From Arenibacter algicola (GTDB lineage Bacteria; Bacteroidota; Bacteroidia; Flavobacteriales; Flavobacteriaceae): a stretch of 64,000 bases of DNA. Location: NCBI RefSeq assembly GCF_018860365.1, contig NZ_JAHKPO010000024.1:186001-250000 (forward strand), written 5' to 3'. A program made the translations under genes and the position numbers. This document shows positions 27,270-36,044 of this stretch, piece by piece (the first letter of the stretch is position 1; every line of letters begins with the position of its first letter). A model generated the notes under the pieces. That model was not told the origin of the DNA. It did no database searches and saw only the letters and a program-made list of their open reading frames with translations.

Positions 27270-27512
27270 ATGACATCGATTGAACTTAAAAACAACGTTG
27301 AAAAGGCTTTGGAGGAAATCCGTCCTTTTTTGCAAAGTGATGGAGGGGATATTTCCCTAATTTCCATAGACAATGATAATTCGGTTAAGGTTAAATTGGA
27401 AGGGGCCTGTGTAGGCTGTTCGGTAAACCAAATGACCCTAAAAAGTGGCGTGGAAATGACCATAAAAAAATATGCCCCGCAAATACAGGAGGTCATAAAT
27501 GTGGTCCAATAA
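27270..27512 (+). CDS. NifU C-terminal domain protein (Fe-S scaffold)
   Basis: An 80-residue single-domain protein of the NifU C-terminal/Nfu type. The cluster-binding pair is C47-C50 in GACVGCSVNQMTLKSG. The leading part LQSDGGDISLISID is typical. Nfu proteins hold a [4Fe-4S] cluster between two subunits and pass it to target enzymes. It is 2 bases after mrp and surely cotranscribed. Confidence 0.95.
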   Translation: MTSIELKNNVEKALEEIRPFLQSDGGDISLISIDNDNSVKVKLEGACVGCSVNQMTLKSGVEMTIKKYAPQIQEVINVVQ

Positions 27513-27549
27513 GCTGACTTTTATCATAATCTATTTTCAATTCCTTTTT

Positions 27550-27557
27550 TAGCTTTG
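27550..27557 (+). promoter_or_regulatory. -7 box upstream of ferredoxin reductase gene
   Basis: TAGCTTTG matches TAnnTTTG, 25 bases before the ATG at 27582. Confidence 0.5.
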
Positions 27558-27581
27558 TAGCTATTTTAAGTTCTTTTTTCC

Positions 27582-28640
27582 ATGATTAAAACCGATATTC
27601 TGATTATAGGTGCAGGCCCAACAGGACTTTTTGCAGTTTTTGAAGCAGGCCTGTTACAGCTTAAATGCCATTTAATAGACGCATTACCACAAGCAGGTGG
27701 GCAGTGTTCCGAAATTTATCCTAAGAAGCCTATTTACGATATACCAGGATTCCCTGAAGTATTGGCAGGTGATCTGGTAAATAACCTTATGGAACAAATA
27801 AAAGCCTTCCAACCCGGATTTACTTTGGGGGAACGGGCCAATACTATCGAAAAATTGGAAGATGGCACCTTTTTGGTAACTACCAACAAGGGTACCAAAC
27901 ACAATGCCCCAATTGTGGCAATTGCCGGTGGCCTTGGTAGTTTTGAACCTAGAAAACCCTTAATAGATAGAATTAAGGATTATGAAGACAAGGGTGTGGC
28001 CTATTTTATAAAGGACCCAGAAATATATCGCAATAAAAAAGTGTTGATTGCCGGTGGTGGTGATTCCGCCCTGGACTGGAGTATCTTCTTGGCCGATGTT
28101 GCTTCGGAAGTAACTTTGGTACATAGAAGAAATGAGTTTAGAGGTGCTTTGGATTCCGTAGAGAAGGTACAGTCCTTAAAAAACCTTGGAAAAATAAATC
28201 TTATTACCCCCGCAGAAGTAGTTGGCTTAAAAGGATCGGGGAAATTAGAGGCCGTAGTAATCAACAAATCCGGCGATGAGGATGAAGAAATCATCAAAGA
28301 AATAGACCATTTCATCCCCTTGTTCGGGCTGTCGCCCAAGCTGGGACCTATTGCGGATTGGGGATTGGAAATTGAAAAGAATGCCATAAAAGTGGATACT
28401 TTCGATTACCAGACCAACATTCCAGGTATTTATGCCATTGGGGACGTAAATACGTATCCCGGAAAACTAAAATTGATCCTTTGTGGCTTTCACGAGGCAA
28501 CCCTAATGTGCCAAAGTGCCTACCAACGTATTTTCCCGGACAAGAAATATGTAATGAAATATACTACCGTAGGCGGTGTATCCGGTTTTGATGGAAGTAA
28601 AAAAGAAGCCCCTAAGGCAGTAGTAAAGGCCATTGATTAA
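27582..28640 (+). CDS. thioredoxin-reductase-like ferredoxin-NADP reductase
   Basis: A 352-residue flavoprotein. FAD loop GAGPTG is at 10-15, and the second nucleotide loop is IAGGGDSALDWS. The C-terminal FAD-contact motif is GIYAIGDVNTYPG. It resembles thioredoxin reductase but has no redox CxxC, as in the YumC-type ferredoxin/flavodoxin-NADP reductases. It moves electrons between NADPH and ferredoxin. A [2Fe-2S] ferredoxin gene follows 70 bases later, the likely partner; both lie just after Fe-S assembly genes. Confidence 0.9.
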   Translation: MIKTDILIIGAGPTGLFAVFEAGLLQLKCHLIDALPQAGGQCSEIYPKKPIYDIPGFPEVLAGDLVNNLMEQIKAFQPGFTLGERANTIEKLEDGTFLVTTNKGTKHNAPIVAIAGGLGSFEPRKPLIDRIKDYEDKGVAYFIKDPEIYRNKKVLIAGGGDSALDWSIFLADVASEVTLVHRRNEFRGALDSVEKVQSLKNLGKINLITPAEVVGLKGSGKLEAVVINKSGDEDEEIIKEIDHFIPLFGLSPKLGPIADWGLEIEKNAIKVDTFDYQTNIPGIYAIGDVNTYPGKLKLILCGFHEATLMCQSAYQRIFPDKKYVMKYTTVGGVSGFDGSKKEAPKAVVKAID

Positions 28641-28671
28641 AAAAAACAACCAAATCCTAAAGTAAATCCCT

Positions 28672-28679
28672 TAAATTTG
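28672..28679 (+). promoter_or_regulatory. -7 box upstream of ferredoxin gene
   Basis: TAAATTTG matches TAnnTTTG, 31 bases before the ATG at 28711. Confidence 0.5.
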
Positions 28680-28710
28680 CTGGCTATTAGCAAAAAAGAA
28701 TATTTCTGGC

Positions 28711-29040
28711 ATGAGCGATGTTAAAATAAAAATTAAGGACAGGGACGGGGTTGTTCACGAGGTAGACGCACCCACGGATATGAATATGAACCTAATGGAG
28801 ATAGTTCGTTCCTACGAACTTGCCCCTGAGGGAACCATTGGTATATGTGGTGGTATGGCCATGTGCGCCTCCTGCCAATGTTATGTAGAGTCTGACCATC
28901 AATTACCCGAAATGTCCGATGATGAGGACGCCATGCTTGCCGAAGCTTTCAATGTAAAGGATAACAGCCGCCTAGGTTGCCAAATCCATATCACAGAAGA
29001 TTTGGAAGGCCTAGAAGTGGAGTTGGCGCCTGAGAGTTAA
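28711..29040 (+). CDS. [2Fe-2S] ferredoxin, adrenodoxin type
   Basis: A 109-residue ferredoxin with cluster ligands C46, C52, C55 and C90 (C-x5-C-x2-C...C), the vertebrate/adrenodoxin-type spacing; an extra cysteine lies at 57. The segment DDEDAMLAEAFNV is the acidic partner-binding helix seen in this class. It transfers electrons, probably from the reductase encoded just upstream. It has its own promoter box. Confidence 0.93.
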   Translation: MSDVKIKIKDRDGVVHEVDAPTDMNMNLMEIVRSYELAPEGTIGICGGMAMCASCQCYVESDHQLPEMSDDEDAMLAEAFNVKDNSRLGCQIHITEDLEGLEVELAPES

Positions 29041-29176
29041 CAATTAGCATTATTGTGCATCTCCGGGATTATTGTATTCTTGGACCCCACAATCCAATAC
29101 ACATAGTGTACCGTGGTTGAGAGCTAACTATTGGCATCCTAATATCAAATCAGGTCACAAGTACTGCCAATAGAAA

Positions 29177-30913
29177 TTAAATCCTCGCCTGATAGGTAAA
29201 TAAGTTAAAGTATCGTCCTTCTTTTGCTATTAGCTCATCATGAGTGCCTTTTTCCGCAATTCTCCCATCTTCTATTACAAGAATCTGATTGGCTTTCCTT
29301 ATGGTACTCAATCTATGGGCGATGACAAAAGTAGTCCTTCCTTCGGTTAGGGTGGCTAAACTTTTTTGAATCAGGGCTTCACTTTCCGTATCCAAATTGG
29401 AAGTAGCTTCATCCAATATCAAAATTTTTGGATTGGCCAAAACGGCCCTGGCTATAGCAATACGTTGGCGCTGTCCGCCTGAAAGCTTCACTCCGCGTTC
29501 CCCAATTAGTGTGTCCAATCCTTTTTCGAACCTATCGGTGAATTCATCCACATAAGCGGCCTTAACGGCCTTTATAACTTCATCCTCCGTTGCATTGGGC
29601 CTAGGGAACATTATATTTTCCCTGATAGTGCCTTCAAACAAAAATTCATCTTGCAGAACAACCCCTAAATTCCGGCGATAACTGCTCAAATCAACTTTGG
29701 AAAGATCCTGACCATCCACGGTAATGGTCCCGGAGAGAGGGTTTAAAAAGGTTGCCGCCAAACCGGCTATGGTGGATTTTCCTGAACCGGAGCTGCCCAC
29801 TAGGGCTACCACATTGCCCGACTTTACTTCAAAACTAACGTTGTGCAATACATCCTTATCCTCTTCATAGGCAAAAGAAACATCATTAAAGGCTATATCC
29901 CCTTTTATGTTTTCCAGGATAATTGTCCTTTCCTCTTCATTGGCTTCAGGTATCATATTCATTAGTTCTTCCGTACGGTCCAAGCCGGCAAGTGCCTCTG
30001 TTAGTTGACTCCCTATATTGCTCATTTGCACAATAGGTGCGATCATGATGCCCAAAACAAAGGTAAAGGACAAAAAATCCCCAAGACTCAAGCCTTCATA
30101 CATTATTTTATACCCACCAATTCCCATAATTCCTGTAGTGGCAATACCAATTAAGAAAGTGGCCGAACTGGTCATAAAAGCGGTTGCCGTTAGGCTCTTT
30201 TTTACATTTTGAAACAACAGTTCCACCCCGTTCTCAAAAACCTTGGTCTCCTGCTCCTCAGCATTAAAGCCTTTAATTACCCTGATTCCGCTCAAGGTTT
30301 CTGTAAGCCTCCCTGTAACTTCGGCATTTATTTTTCCCCTATTTCTAAAAATAGGTCTAATAATCTTAAATGCTTTTAAGGCTATAAATGCAAAAATGGC
30401 CAATGGAATAAAGGTAAAGAAGGTCATAGATGGACTTATCCACAACATGTAAACCAAGGCACCTATGGCCGTAATGCTTCCCCCTACCAATTGTACCAGT
30501 CCTGTCCCAATAAGGTTGCGAACTCCCTCGACATCGGACATGATTCGGGAGACCAAAGCCCCTGATTTTGCATTATCGAAAAAACGGATCGGGAGCGAGA
30601 GTACTTTTTTCTGTACTTGAGCCCGTAGCTCCGAGATAAGGTATTGAGCCTGCACACTTAAAATTTTTGTCAACATAAAAGAAGTTATGGCCCTTACCAA
30701 AATAGACAGGATTACCACGCCTACCAAAATTTTGAGCATGTCCATATTTTTATTGGGTATAACATCATCCATAAAATATTTCAGGGAGATAGGGCCTACA
30801 AAATTGGCGGCATTGCTTATGACAATCAAGAACAGACCAATAAAAACCATATTTCGCCGAGGCCAAATTATAGTTTTAAAGGCGGTAAGCATACTAACTT
30901 TTTTATCGGACAT
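29177..30913 (-). CDS. ABC exporter (MsbA-like, fused permease and ATPase)
   Basis: A 578-residue half-transporter. Six membrane helices occupy about 20-310 and the ATPase domain about 335-578. Walker A GSSGSGKST is at 373-381, the signature is LSGGQRQR, and Walker B is ILILDEATSNLD. It would work as a homodimer exporting lipids or drugs. MsbA-type lipid A flippase is possible but the substrate is not readable. It is a single gene, and no terminator was recognised. Confidence 0.9.
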   Translation of the reverse strand: MSDKKVSMLTAFKTIIWPRRNMVFIGLFLIVISNAANFVGPISLKYFMDDVIPNKNMDMLKILVGVVILSILVRAITSFMLTKILSVQAQYLISELRAQVQKKVLSLPIRFFDNAKSGALVSRIMSDVEGVRNLIGTGLVQLVGGSITAIGALVYMLWISPSMTFFTFIPLAIFAFIALKAFKIIRPIFRNRGKINAEVTGRLTETLSGIRVIKGFNAEEQETKVFENGVELLFQNVKKSLTATAFMTSSATFLIGIATTGIMGIGGYKIMYEGLSLGDFLSFTFVLGIMIAPIVQMSNIGSQLTEALAGLDRTEELMNMIPEANEEERTIILENIKGDIAFNDVSFAYEEDKDVLHNVSFEVKSGNVVALVGSSGSGKSTIAGLAATFLNPLSGTITVDGQDLSKVDLSSYRRNLGVVLQDEFLFEGTIRENIMFPRPNATEDEVIKAVKAAYVDEFTDRFEKGLDTLIGERGVKLSGGQRQRIAIARAVLANPKILILDEATSNLDTESEALIQKSLATLTEGRTTFVIAHRLSTIRKANQILVIEDGRIAEKGTHDELIAKEGRYFNLFTYQARI

Positions 30914-31086
30914 TATGAATTATATTTTGATTGAGAGGATTTTTGAGGTATAAATGTACTTAAAGTTATTGGTAGGCAAACCATGAAACTTTCTCTGTTA
31001 CTACTTAATTATAGTCCTCAGCTAACATTAAAAAACAGAAAGTATCCTAAGACTTGATCACAAATCTGAATGGAAGAGAATTGTCA

Positions 31087-31848
31087 TTAATCAAAAATAG
31101 GAAGTACTACGGGATACAATTCATCCACGAATCTCTTATACGCCTCCCCTGAAGGATGTAGGCCATCCCCTGCTACTAAATCGGGATTGGTCAATCCATT
31201 GCGCGTTATGTCCGTAATATTTACAAAAGGAACACCATTCTGCAAAGCCGTAGCTTTTGCAAAGGCATTGTATTCATCAATTTCCTTGGAAATTTTATCT
31301 GTATTTCTACCTTCCGCAAATGGGGTATAAGCATAATCCGGAATGGAAATAACCACTACATTTTTTGGATTACCATAAGCCAATGTAATGGCCCGTTCCA
31401 AAAGTTGGGGAAACTCTTTGGTATATACCCTAAATGGCTTGCCTTGATATTGATTATTGACCCCGATTAAAAGGGTTACCAAATCATAGGAAGGCAACAA
31501 GGTCCCCTTGTTTATTGCATCCAATAAATTATCTGTACGCCATCCGGTTACAGCAATAATTTCGGTATTGACCGACACTTTTAAACCTTGCTCCAGTCTC
31601 TCCTTTAGTTGGATTGGAAAGCTTTCTGCAGTAGTAACGCTGGCACCAATGGTATAACTATCCCCCAAAGCCAAATAATTATATGTCCCAGATTCATTTA
31701 AATGTGGTCCAACCGATTCATTGGCAAGGGTAGAAGGCGGCTCTGTTTCCAAAATATTGTCCATGGAAGGTTCAATAGAGGACAACTCCCTTTCTTGGGA
31801 ACATCCGAAGAAAACAATAGCAATGACAAATAACAATGATAACCGCAT
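31087..31848 (-). CDS. SGNH/GDSL hydrolase lipoprotein
   Basis: A 253-residue lipoprotein (lipobox FFGC, C16) with an SGNH-hydrolase fold. Catalytic Ser is S64 in ALGDSYT, the block-III Asn lies in GVNNQ, and the Asp-His pair is D228/H231 in GDGLHPSGEAY. The family cleaves esters such as acyl or acetyl groups on lipids or glycans; the substrate is unknown. It stands alone on the minus strand, about 170 bases downstream of the ABC exporter start. Confidence 0.9.
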   Translation of the reverse strand: MRLSLLFVIAIVFFGCSQERELSSIEPSMDNILETEPPSTLANESVGPHLNESGTYNYLALGDSYTIGASVTTAESFPIQLKERLEQGLKVSVNTEIIAVTGWRTDNLLDAINKGTLLPSYDLVTLLIGVNNQYQGKPFRVYTKEFPQLLERAITLAYGNPKNVVVISIPDYAYTPFAEGRNTDKISKEIDEYNAFAKATALQNGVPFVNITDITRNGLTNPDLVAGDGLHPSGEAYKRFVDELYPVVLPIFD

Positions 31849-32031
31849 TGAAAGTGTTTTTTATAATTTACGAAAGAAAAGGCTAAGAGGTTTGTTCCAA
31901 TTCAAAAAAGATCAAATCTTTTTTTAACCCCAATAATGACGAATTTTAAATTCAAATATAAAACTACCTAAACCATAGCGGTTTCCTTGATAATTAAAAT
32001 CTGGTAAACTTGTGGCAATAGCGCTTGTGAA

Positions 32032-32127
32032 TTACTTATTTCTTCTAGAATTCCTAAGCAATCTTAAGGTATAGGGGATTAGGATAAGCAGTAGGTTAAT
32101 AATCAATAAATAGTAATATCCTTTCAT
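32032..32127 (-). CDS. possible 31-residue membrane microprotein
   Basis: A short minus-strand frame starting at ATG 32127 encodes 31 residues: a single hydrophobic helix (about 4-20, YYYLLIINLLLILIPY) followed by a basic tail (LRLLRNSRRNK). It fills the otherwise empty gap between the SGNH lipoprotein and the next secreted protein. Helix plus positive tail fits a small inner-membrane protein, but such frames arise by chance in AT-rich DNA. No homolog is known to me. Confidence 0.3.
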   Translation of the reverse strand: MKGYYYLLIINLLLILIPYTLRLLRNSRRNK

Positions 32128-32156
32128 ACTGGTCAGTGTTTTTGATATTTATCGAG

Positions 32157-32798
32157 TTATTCCTTTATGATAATTATGGTGGCTTTGGACCCAGTGGATA
32201 AATTCCACATATTGGAATGTATCATTTTACCTTCATCATCATAAACATTAACTTGGGCCGTATTGGGACCTGAAGTACCTTGGTTCAGTGCCTCGAAATC
32301 AATTCTATTAAAGCCCTTCTGTAAATCTAGGTTAATTCCTTTAAAGGAACCTGTTAGAAATATATTAGGTTCCACCACCTTATCATTGAGCAATATTCTT
32401 ACCCTGTCGCCATCTACGTATTCATGGTCACGGCAAACAATACCTACGAATTTCCCATTGCTCTTAATATCGCCCAAATACATATTCCCGAAAAAGGTAG
32501 AAGAGCCTTCCTTTTCCTTTTCACCAATTTTTGGATCTATTTTTAAACCATAGCCAGCCTGCACCAATTCCCTGTCCGGAAGCATCTTCACATTTCTAGC
32601 GGTAAGGGAATCCCTGAGATTGGTAGTGGGTTTTAAGGTAATAATGGACGGCATTTTCAAAGCAGTTCCCTGATTGGGATTTTCCCTAACCCCCCTGTCC
32701 CCTTCTATTTTTAGAGGATTGGTGGTAGGAAGGTCTGTTTGGGCCATACCCAACTGCGAAAATAAAAATAGAACGCAAAATAAAAATACTATTCTCAT
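32157..32798 (-). CDS. secreted protein of unknown function
   Basis: A 213-residue exported protein with signal peptide (about 1-19, ending GMAQ). The rest has the character of a beta-rich domain (FVGIVCRDHEYVDGDRVRI and INLDLQKGFNRIDFEA), compatible with an Ig-like or jelly-roll fold. No family is recognised. It appears monocistronic, 29 bases upstream of the possible 31-residue frame. A TATTTTTG box at 32826-32833 (minus) lies 28 bases before its start. Confidence 0.65.
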   Translation of the reverse strand: MRIVFLFCVLFLFSQLGMAQTDLPTTNPLKIEGDRGVRENPNQGTALKMPSIITLKPTTNLRDSLTARNVKMLPDRELVQAGYGLKIDPKIGEKEKEGSSTFFGNMYLGDIKSNGKFVGIVCRDHEYVDGDRVRILLNDKVVEPNIFLTGSFKGINLDLQKGFNRIDFEALNQGTSGPNTAQVNVYDDEGKMIHSNMWNLSTGSKATIIIIKE

Positions 32799-32825
32799 AT
32801 AGCCATTTAAGGTACCTATCAGCTA

Positions 32826-32833
32826 CAAAAATA
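32826..32833 (-). promoter_or_regulatory. -7 box upstream of secreted protein gene
   Basis: Minus-strand TATTTTTG matches TAnnTTTG, 28 bases before the ATG at 32798. Confidence 0.4.
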
Positions 32834-32891
32834 TCAAATACCTTGCCATGTGTCACTAAAATGCTGTTAAATTCACAGAATAACAAAAAAA

Positions 32892-32917
32892 CCGGTTTAA
32901 GCATGAGCTTAAACCGG
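32892..32917 (-). terminator. intrinsic terminator of the aldehyde dehydrogenase/DUF779 operon
   Basis: CCGGTTTAAGC (32892-32902) and GCTTAAACCGG (32907-32917) form a perfect 11-base stem with a 4-base loop. On the minus strand it is followed by TTTTTTT. It lies 26 bases past the DUF779 stop. Confidence 0.9.
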
Positions 32918-32942
32918 CATTAATAATTCAGGGGAGAATTCC

Positions 32943-33317
32943 TTAATTTTTGACCGTATCCACCGGACCCAATTGGGCAAATTCATCCTCTGTAAATAAA
33001 CGGGACTTAATAACAAAGCGCAATCCCAATGGTATTTCCAAGGAAAAACTAGAACCCCGGCCTTTGGTGATATCTATGGTCAATTGGGTATGTTTCCAAT
33101 ATTCAAATTGATCCTTCGACATATAGAAAGGACAGTTTGCAATATCTCCTAGATAAACATCGGTTTCATTTAGCATTAATTCCCCTTTTGGAAAACACAT
33201 GGGCGAAGACCCATCACAACAACCTCCAGACTGATGGAACATGAGCTGCCCATGCTGGGACTTTAGTTGCTCCAATACCCGCCTTGCATTTTCTGAAATC
33301 AATACCCTTTTCACCAT
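32943..33317 (-). CDS. DUF779 protein, partner of aldehyde dehydrogenase
   Basis: A 124-residue cytosolic protein of the DUF779 family, recognised by the cysteine-rich segment GGCCDGSSPMCFP (about 31-43) and by its place. Family members are repeatedly encoded next to NAD-dependent aldehyde dehydrogenases and are suspected accessory proteins; the cysteines could bind metal. It follows the aldehyde dehydrogenase by 18 bases and shares its terminator. Confidence 0.85.
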   Translation of the reverse strand: MVKRVLISENARRVLEQLKSQHGQLMFHQSGGCCDGSSPMCFPKGELMLNETDVYLGDIANCPFYMSKDQFEYWKHTQLTIDITKGRGSSFSLEIPLGLRFVIKSRLFTEDEFAQLGPVDTVKN

Positions 33318-33335
33318 TTCACATTACTTTAATTC

Positions 33336-34859
33336 TTAAAAGAACCCAAGTGCTTTTTTGTCGTAGGAAATAAGCATGTTTTTAGTCTGCCTATAGTGGT
33401 TCAACATCATTTTATGGGTTTCCCTACCAATACCGGATTTCTTATACCCTCCAAAAGGAGCATGTGCTGGATACGTATGATAGCTATTTACCCATACCCT
33501 ACCGGCTTTAATGGCCCTTGCTACCTTATAAGCCTGGTGCGTGTCCCTTGTCCATACTCCGGCTCCCAGTCCATATAAAGTGTCATTGGCAATCTCAATG
33601 GCCTCGGCCTCATCCTTAAAGGTTGTTAGGCATACAACTGGGCCAAAGATCTCTTCCTGAAAGACCCTCATTTTATTGTTTCCTTTTAGAATGGTAGGCT
33701 GAATATAGTAACCTCCTTCCAAACCTTCATTGTAGGCGGCACTACCACCCGTAAGCACTTCACAGCCCTCCTCTTTTCCTATTTTGATGTAGTTCAGTAT
33801 TTTTTCATATTGATCATTGGAGGCCTGGGCGCCCATCATGGTTTCAGGATCTAACGGATGTCCCAACCTAATTTTGTTGGTACGGGCTACAACCCGCTCA
33901 ATAAATTTTTCATAAATACTTTCCTGTACCAAGATACGGGATGGAGAGGTACAAACTTCGCCTTGATTAAAGGCAAACATTGCGGCTCCCTCCAAGCATT
34001 TGTCGAAGAATTCATCATCTGCCTCCATAATACTTTCAAAAAATACGTTGGGCGATTTACCTCCTAATTCCAAGGTAACAGGGATTATGTTTTTGGAGGC
34101 ATACTGCATAATAAGTTGGCCTGTAGTAGTCTCACCTGTAAATGCAATCTTATTGATCCTTGGATTGGAAGCCAAAGGTTTACCTGCCTCAATACCAAAT
34201 CCGTTCACTACATTGAGCACACCGCCCGGCAATACATTTTCTATAAGTTCCATTAACACAAGAATACCCACTGGGGTTTGTTCTGCTGGTTTTAAAACTA
34301 CACAGTTTCCAGCAGCCAGTGCAGGTGCCACCTTCCAAGCGGCCATAAGCAGTGGAAAGTTCCAAGGAATAATTTGCCCAACAACTCCTAAAGGCTCCGG
34401 AATGTTTAACGAAAGGGTATTGGCATCCAGTTCACTGGCCGTGCCTTCCTCTGCCCGTATGACCCCCGCAAAATAGCGAAAATGATCTATGGCCAAAGGC
34501 AAATCGGCTGCCATGGTTTCCCTAATTGGCTTACCGTTGTCCCAGGTTTCGGCCCGTGCCAAGACTTCTAGGTTTTGTTCCATGATATCCGCAATTTTCA
34601 ATAACAAATTGCTCCTGGACGCCGCTGAGGAATTATTCCATTCCGGGGCTGCAGCCCATGCGGCATCCAACGCCAGTTCAATATCCTCTGCAGTAGATCG
34701 TGCTATTTTCGTAAAACTATTGCCATCCACCGGTGAGATATTATCAAAATACTCCCCTTTGGTGGGCGAAACCCATTTACCCCCAATAAAGTTTTCATAC
34801 TGACTTTTAAATACTGGTCTTTCAACCCTGTTCTGTGCTGTGGTCTTTACATCTCCCAT
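33336..34859 (-). CDS. NAD-dependent aldehyde dehydrogenase
   Basis: A 507-residue aldehyde dehydrogenase that oxidises an aldehyde to its acid. The general base is E264 ([10 protein letters not shown]) and the nucleophile C303 (GEVCTSPS). The segments [14 protein letters not shown] and [12 protein letters not shown] are typical. Closest in feel to acetaldehyde/chloroacetaldehyde dehydrogenases (AldB/ExaC-like) that pair with DUF779. The divergent AraC regulator and three 21-base-phased repeats upstream indicate an inducible operon. Substrate not determinable. Confidence 0.92.
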   Translation of the reverse strand: MGDVKTTAQNRVERPVFKSQYENFIGGKWVSPTKGEYFDNISPVDGNSFTKIARSTAEDIELALDAAWAAAPEWNNSSAASRSNLLLKIADIMEQNLEVLARAETWDNGKPIRETMAADLPLAIDHFRYFAGVIRAEEGTASELDANTLSLNIPEPLGVVGQIIPWNFPLLMAAWKVAPALAAGNCVVLKPAEQTPVGILVLMELIENVLPGGVLNVVNGFGIEAGKPLASNPRINKIAFTGETTTGQLIMQYASKNIIPVTLELGGKSPNVFFESIMEADDEFFDKCLEGAAMFAFNQGEVCTSPSRILVQESIYEKFIERVVARTNKIRLGHPLDPETMMGAQASNDQYEKILNYIKIGKEEGCEVLTGGSAAYNEGLEGGYYIQPTILKGNNKMRVFQEEIFGPVVCLTTFKDEAEAIEIANDTLYGLGAGVWTRDTHQAYKVARAIKAGRVWVNSYHTYPAHAPFGGYKKSGIGRETHKMMLNHYRQTKNMLISYDKKALGFF

Positions 34860-34944
34860 GATCGTATATTTTTAATTAATATTAAATTTCATTTTGCCAA
34901 TCGCCATTGGCCGAGCCATATCCTAAGTGTAAGTGGCTTGTTTT

Positions 34945-34952
34945 CAAATGTA
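34945..34952 (-). promoter_or_regulatory. aldehyde dehydrogenase promoter -7 box
   Basis: Minus-strand TACATTTG is a perfect TAnnTTTG, about 86 bases before the ATG at 34859. No TTTG box is present at -33, as expected for an activator-dependent promoter. The operator-like repeats begin immediately upstream. Confidence 0.6.
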
Positions 34953-34980
34953 TGAAGCGTTTTTGTTAAAATTCTGACCC

Positions 34981-35030
34981 ATCCTATCAATAACATGAAC
35001 TATCCTATCAATAATTGCCTATATCCTAAT
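34981..35030. promoter_or_regulatory. three phased direct repeats, likely AraC-family operator
   Basis: ATCCTATCAATAA occurs at 34981-34993 and again at 35002-35014. A partial third copy, ATCCTAAT, is at 35023-35030. The period is exactly 21 bases, two helical turns, as usual for AraC-type sites. The array lies between the divergent aldehyde dehydrogenase and araC-family genes, directly upstream of the dehydrogenase -7 box. Confidence 0.75.
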
Positions 35031-35040
35031 TTGACGGGTT

Positions 35041-35048
35041 TAATTTTG
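35041..35048 (+). promoter_or_regulatory. -7 box of the AraC-family regulator gene
   Basis: TAATTTTG matches TAnnTTTG, 60 bases before the ATG at 35108 and 10 bases past the third operator repeat, so the regulator may also control itself. Confidence 0.5.
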
Positions 35049-35107
35049 TATTTTTATTAAAATAAGCTCGTAGAATTATAATTAATGACAATTTAAACAA
35101 GTCCGTG

Positions 35108-36025
35108 ATGCAGCTGTCCAACGCTTACTTTAATAATAGGAAATTGGAAACTTTGGTCGAGAATCAAACGACCTATACGTTGAACAATGCTGCCATGCAC
35201 GTTTTTGAAACCCATCAGCAGGCGGAACAAATATTGCTCCAATTTGACCAACCCGTACTGGCAAGTATGCTAAGTGGCAAGAAAATTATGCATCTCAGGG
35301 ACCATGAGTCCTTTAACTTCTTACCCGGTGAGTCGCTAATATTGCCATCCAAAGAAGTAATGTGTATTGATTTTCCCGAAGCAAAGGCCAGCAACCCTAC
35401 CCGTTGCCTGGCCATGGCCATTTCTGAAGATAAAATAAAGCAGATGTTAAGGGTAATGAATGAAACCATGCCCAAATTGGATGGCAAGGAATGGGCTTTG
35501 ATGGATTATAATTTTCATTTCACCAATGATATCGGTCTCTATCAGATTTTACAGCGATTGCTTTTTCTATTCACAGAGAATCATCCGTCCAAAGACCTTT
35601 TTGTAGACAATATGCTAAGCGAATTGATAGTGCGGATATTACAGAGCAATGAGCGCAAAATTTACACGGAACAAACACTGGAAATCAGCAACACCAGCAG
35701 GCTAGGGTATATAGTCTCCTTTATTAGGGAAAACATTTACCAGCCTCTAAGTATTGAAACATTGAGCAAAAAGGCCCATATGAGCGAGTCCCATTTTTAC
35801 AGGGTCTTTAAAAATGAACTTGGCATTTCTCCTGTGGAATTCATTAATAATGAACGAATTAAACTGGCCGTTAGCCTTTTGCAGGACCCAAAACGCACCA
35901 TAAAAGAAGTTTTTATGGAATGCGGGTTTGAAAGTAGATCTTATTTTAACCGTGTATTCAAGAGAAAGAAAAATGTTTCCCCAGGTGAATATCAAGCCAA
36001 TGTTGTTCGGGAAAAGAGATTTTAA
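35108..36025 (+). CDS. AraC family transcriptional regulator
   Basis: A 305-residue activator. The N-terminal part (about 20-180) resembles the AraC_N/cupin ligand-sensing domain (FLPGESLILPSKEVM). The C-terminal part (about 205-300) has two helix-turn-helices with SIETLSKKAHMSESHFYRVF and FMECGFESRSYFNRVFKRK. ATG 35108 is preferred to the GTG at 35105. Divergent from the aldehyde dehydrogenase operon with operator-like repeats between them, it is most likely that operon's inducer-sensing activator. Confidence 0.9.
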   Translation: MQLSNAYFNNRKLETLVENQTTYTLNNAAMHVFETHQQAEQILLQFDQPVLASMLSGKKIMHLRDHESFNFLPGESLILPSKEVMCIDFPEAKASNPTRCLAMAISEDKIKQMLRVMNETMPKLDGKEWALMDYNFHFTNDIGLYQILQRLLFLFTENHPSKDLFVDNMLSELIVRILQSNERKIYTEQTLEISNTSRLGYIVSFIRENIYQPLSIETLSKKAHMSESHFYRVFKNELGISPVEFINNERIKLAVSLLQDPKRTIKEVFMECGFESRSYFNRVFKRKKNVSPGEYQANVVREKRF

Positions 36026-36044
36026 AGGTATCGGAAACGACCCA

